Of a DNA stretch of 8,447 nt, positions 7,326 through 8,447 are shown piece by piece. How positions within the stretch are numbered: position 1 is the stretch's first letter; every line of letters starts with the position of its first letter. The position numbers and the translations under genes are program-made. The notes beneath the pieces were generated by a model that was not told the DNA's origin, ran no database searches, and worked only from the letters and a program-made list of their open reading frames with translations. The stretch lies in assembly GCA_021162505.1 (NCBI GenBank), contig JAGGYO010000207.1, positions 1 through 8,447 of the forward strand, read 5' to 3'. This DNA is from a bacterium (GTDB lineage: Bacteria; AUK180).

Positions 7326-7331
7326 TTTTGT

Positions 7332-8447
7332 ATGGGTAAAAAGCTAGTAGTGGTTGAATCGGATTCGGTATTAGCCAATAATATAGAGAATGCGCTTAGT
7401 CAAGATTTTGAAATTTCAATTTCTCTTACTGGCAAAGAAGGATTGGAAACCATTCAAAAAGAAAAACCCGATGTAGCTATTATTGATTTTTTCCTGCCTG
7501 AATTAAATGGCTTTCAGCTTTGCAATGAACTTAAACAAAGTGGTGTAATAGATTCAATCAAGATAGTGCTTTTGGTTGATTCAGAAGATCTGGGAAATAG
7601 AATACAGAATACATTCAAAACCTCAAAGTATTTTTTAAAACCTTATAATATTGACGAGATCGTTGATTATGTTAAAGATGTTGCAGGTATAGATAGTGTT
7701 ACCCCGGTAGATTCCGCAGTCGATGATGATGACGATGATCTTAATTTTGCAGACGAAGACAGTTTAAAATTACTAGATAATATTTTCGCAGATATGGGAA
7801 TAGGGGATGAAGGGGAAGCACCGGTAGTAGAAGAAGGATTGCCTTTGGTGGAAGAGACTTCCGAAGGAACAGATGAAAAGACAGAAATATTATCCGGAGG
7901 CACACCTGAAACAAACTCGTTGCCGGAGATCAATGAATCAAGCGATGATATGGGCTTGCCGGAGATAAACGAGGAGCCATTGCCTACTGAAAATCCCATA
8001 GAGAAAACTGAAGAGCTTCCGGAAATACCTGAAATTGACGAATTACCCGAAATACCGGAGATAGAAGAAGCACCCGCAGAGGTATTAGCAGAAGAAACAC
8101 CTGCTGTGCCTGAAATAGAAGAATTACCCGAAATACCGGAGATAAAAGAAGCACCCGCAGAGGTACTAGTAGAAGAAACACCAGCTGTGCCCGAAATAGA
8201 AAAATTACCTGAAATCCCTGCGGTTGAAGAAATCCCTGCAGAAGCACCGGCGGAAGAAATTTCTACTGCGTCTGAACCTGCTCCGGTAGAAGAGATCAAG
8301 GAAGAAGTGCAACCGGCACCCGTGGAAGAGATATCCGAAGTACCGGCTGCAGAAAAGGTAGAAGTAAAGAAAGAAGAAACCGTTGTATCCGGTTCTGAAA
8401 ATATTGAACCAGAGCAGCAAGAAGAAATTTTAGCAGAAAAGCCTGTA
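7332..8447 (+). CDS. Response-regulator-like receiver protein with long acidic Pro/Glu repeat tail (3' partial)
   Basis: The frame is open for 372 codons to the window edge with no stop. Residues 1-118 form a CheY-like receiver: strand KLVVVESDS, GKEGLETI, AIIDFFLPELNGF with phosphoacceptor D52, strand IKIVLLVD, and FLKPYN with conserved K103. Two switch features are weak: the usual Asp pair after strand 1 is E9-S10 (D11 follows), and the Thr/Ser expected near residue 82 is Val. After a linker with six consecutive Asp (131-136) and a LKLLDNIFADMG helix (145-156), the chain becomes an acidic, Pro/Glu-rich, probably disordered tail from about 160 to the edge. A C-terminal output domain may follow beyond the window, as in FrzS-like proteins, but none is visible. 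It has its own strong promoter and binding site and is divergent from the Ser/Thr kinase gene. Long antisense frames over the tail are composition artefacts. Confidence 0.88.
   Translation, partial: MGKKLVVVESDSVLANNIENALSQDFEISISLTGKEGLETIQKEKPDVAIIDFFLPELNGFQLCNELKQSGVIDSIKIVLLVDSEDLGNRIQNTFKTSKYFLKPYNIDEIVDYVKDVAGIDSVTPVDSAVDDDDDDLNFADEDSLKLLDNIFADMGIGDEGEAPVVEEGLPLVEETSEGTDEKTEILSGGTPETNSLPEINESSDDMGLPEINEEPLPTENPIEKTEELPEIPEIDELPEIPEIEEAPAEVLAEETPAVPEIEELPEIPEIKEAPAEVLVEETPAVPEIEKLPEIPAVEEIPAEAPAEEISTASEPAPVEEIKEEVQPAPVEEISEVPAAEKVEVKKEETVVSGSENIEPEQQEEILAEKPV
8040..8282 (+). repeat. In-frame 81-bp tandem repeats in the receiver protein tail
   Basis: The 81-bp units begin at 8040, 8121 and 8202 and encode 27 residues each. 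The first two (residues 237-263 and 264-290) are nearly identical: ELPEIPEI, then [E/K]EAPAEVL, then [A/V]EETPAVPEIE. The third (from residue 291) has diverged (KLPEIPAVEEIPAEAPAEE). A shorter ELPEIPEID sub-unit precedes the first copy, so the array probably grew from a 9-residue motif. Many of the differences between copies 1 and 2 are synonymous or conservative, suggesting recent duplication under selection for the protein sequence. Confidence 0.85.

Noticed and set aside
8040..8282. The 81-bp repeats as a CRISPR array or mobile element
   Set aside because: The repeats are in frame, contiguous without unique spacers, and vary mostly at silent or conservative positions, as expected for a repetitive protein.
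7667..8299. Long minus-strand open frame of 210 codons rich in Ser, Gly and Ala over the receiver tail
   Set aside because: It is the antisense of the purine-rich Glu/Pro repeat, with low complexity mirroring the sense repeat. The sense frame has a receiver domain, promoter and binding site. Two further minus-strand frames here (7984-8247, 8205-8420) are the same artefact.

Overview
The window comes from an AT-rich bacterial genome with mostly tight gene packing. The best clue to the source is the C-terminus of the first gene, a textbook type A sorting domain of the type IX secretion system (YPNP near its start, SGVYFY and GKVVIIK at its end). That points to the Fibrobacterota-Chlorobiota-Bacteroidota (FCB) superphylum or an allied candidate phylum (Cloacimonadota-like or Delongbacteria-like). 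This is inference from one domain plus base composition. No rRNA, tRNA, CRISPR array or transposase is visible.

Layout: (1) 1-1125, plus strand, is the 3' end of a secreted, beta-propeller-like T9SS cargo protein. (2) 1126-1265 is a convergent intergenic gap with a perfect 7-bp-stem hairpin and one doubtful small ORF. (3) 7203 down to 1266, minus strand, is a five-gene run read as one probable operon: a transmembrane Ser/Thr protein kinase with PEGA repeats, thymidylate kinase (tmk), the DNA polymerase III delta' subunit (holB), a short M19 dipeptidase, and an unrecognised signal-peptide protein built from about 58-residue glycine-rich repeats. The last four are overlapping or nearly touching (26 bp and 14 bp overlaps, then a 16 bp gap). 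(4) 7204-7331 is a divergent regulatory region with a near-consensus extended -10 promoter reading right and a perfect 10-bp inverted repeat, one arm of which lies between the -35 and -10 boxes. (5) 7332 to the right edge, plus strand, is a receiver-domain protein with a very long acidic, proline-rich repetitive tail, cut off by the window end.

How they fit together: tmk-holB is a widespread housekeeping pair (dTTP supply and clamp loading). Here it is downstream of a membrane kinase whose PEGA repeats probably face the envelope, with two apparent passenger genes after it. The kinase is divergent from the receiver protein and shares its control region, so the two may be co-regulated or functionally linked; that link is inference. 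The receiver has a weakened acidic pocket and lacks the usual switch threonine, and its tail carries two exact 27-residue repeats, each with one Glu-Glu-Thr-Pro site. The least conventional parts are this kinase/receiver pair with its shared operator-like repeat, and the repeat-built envelope protein at the end of the operon.
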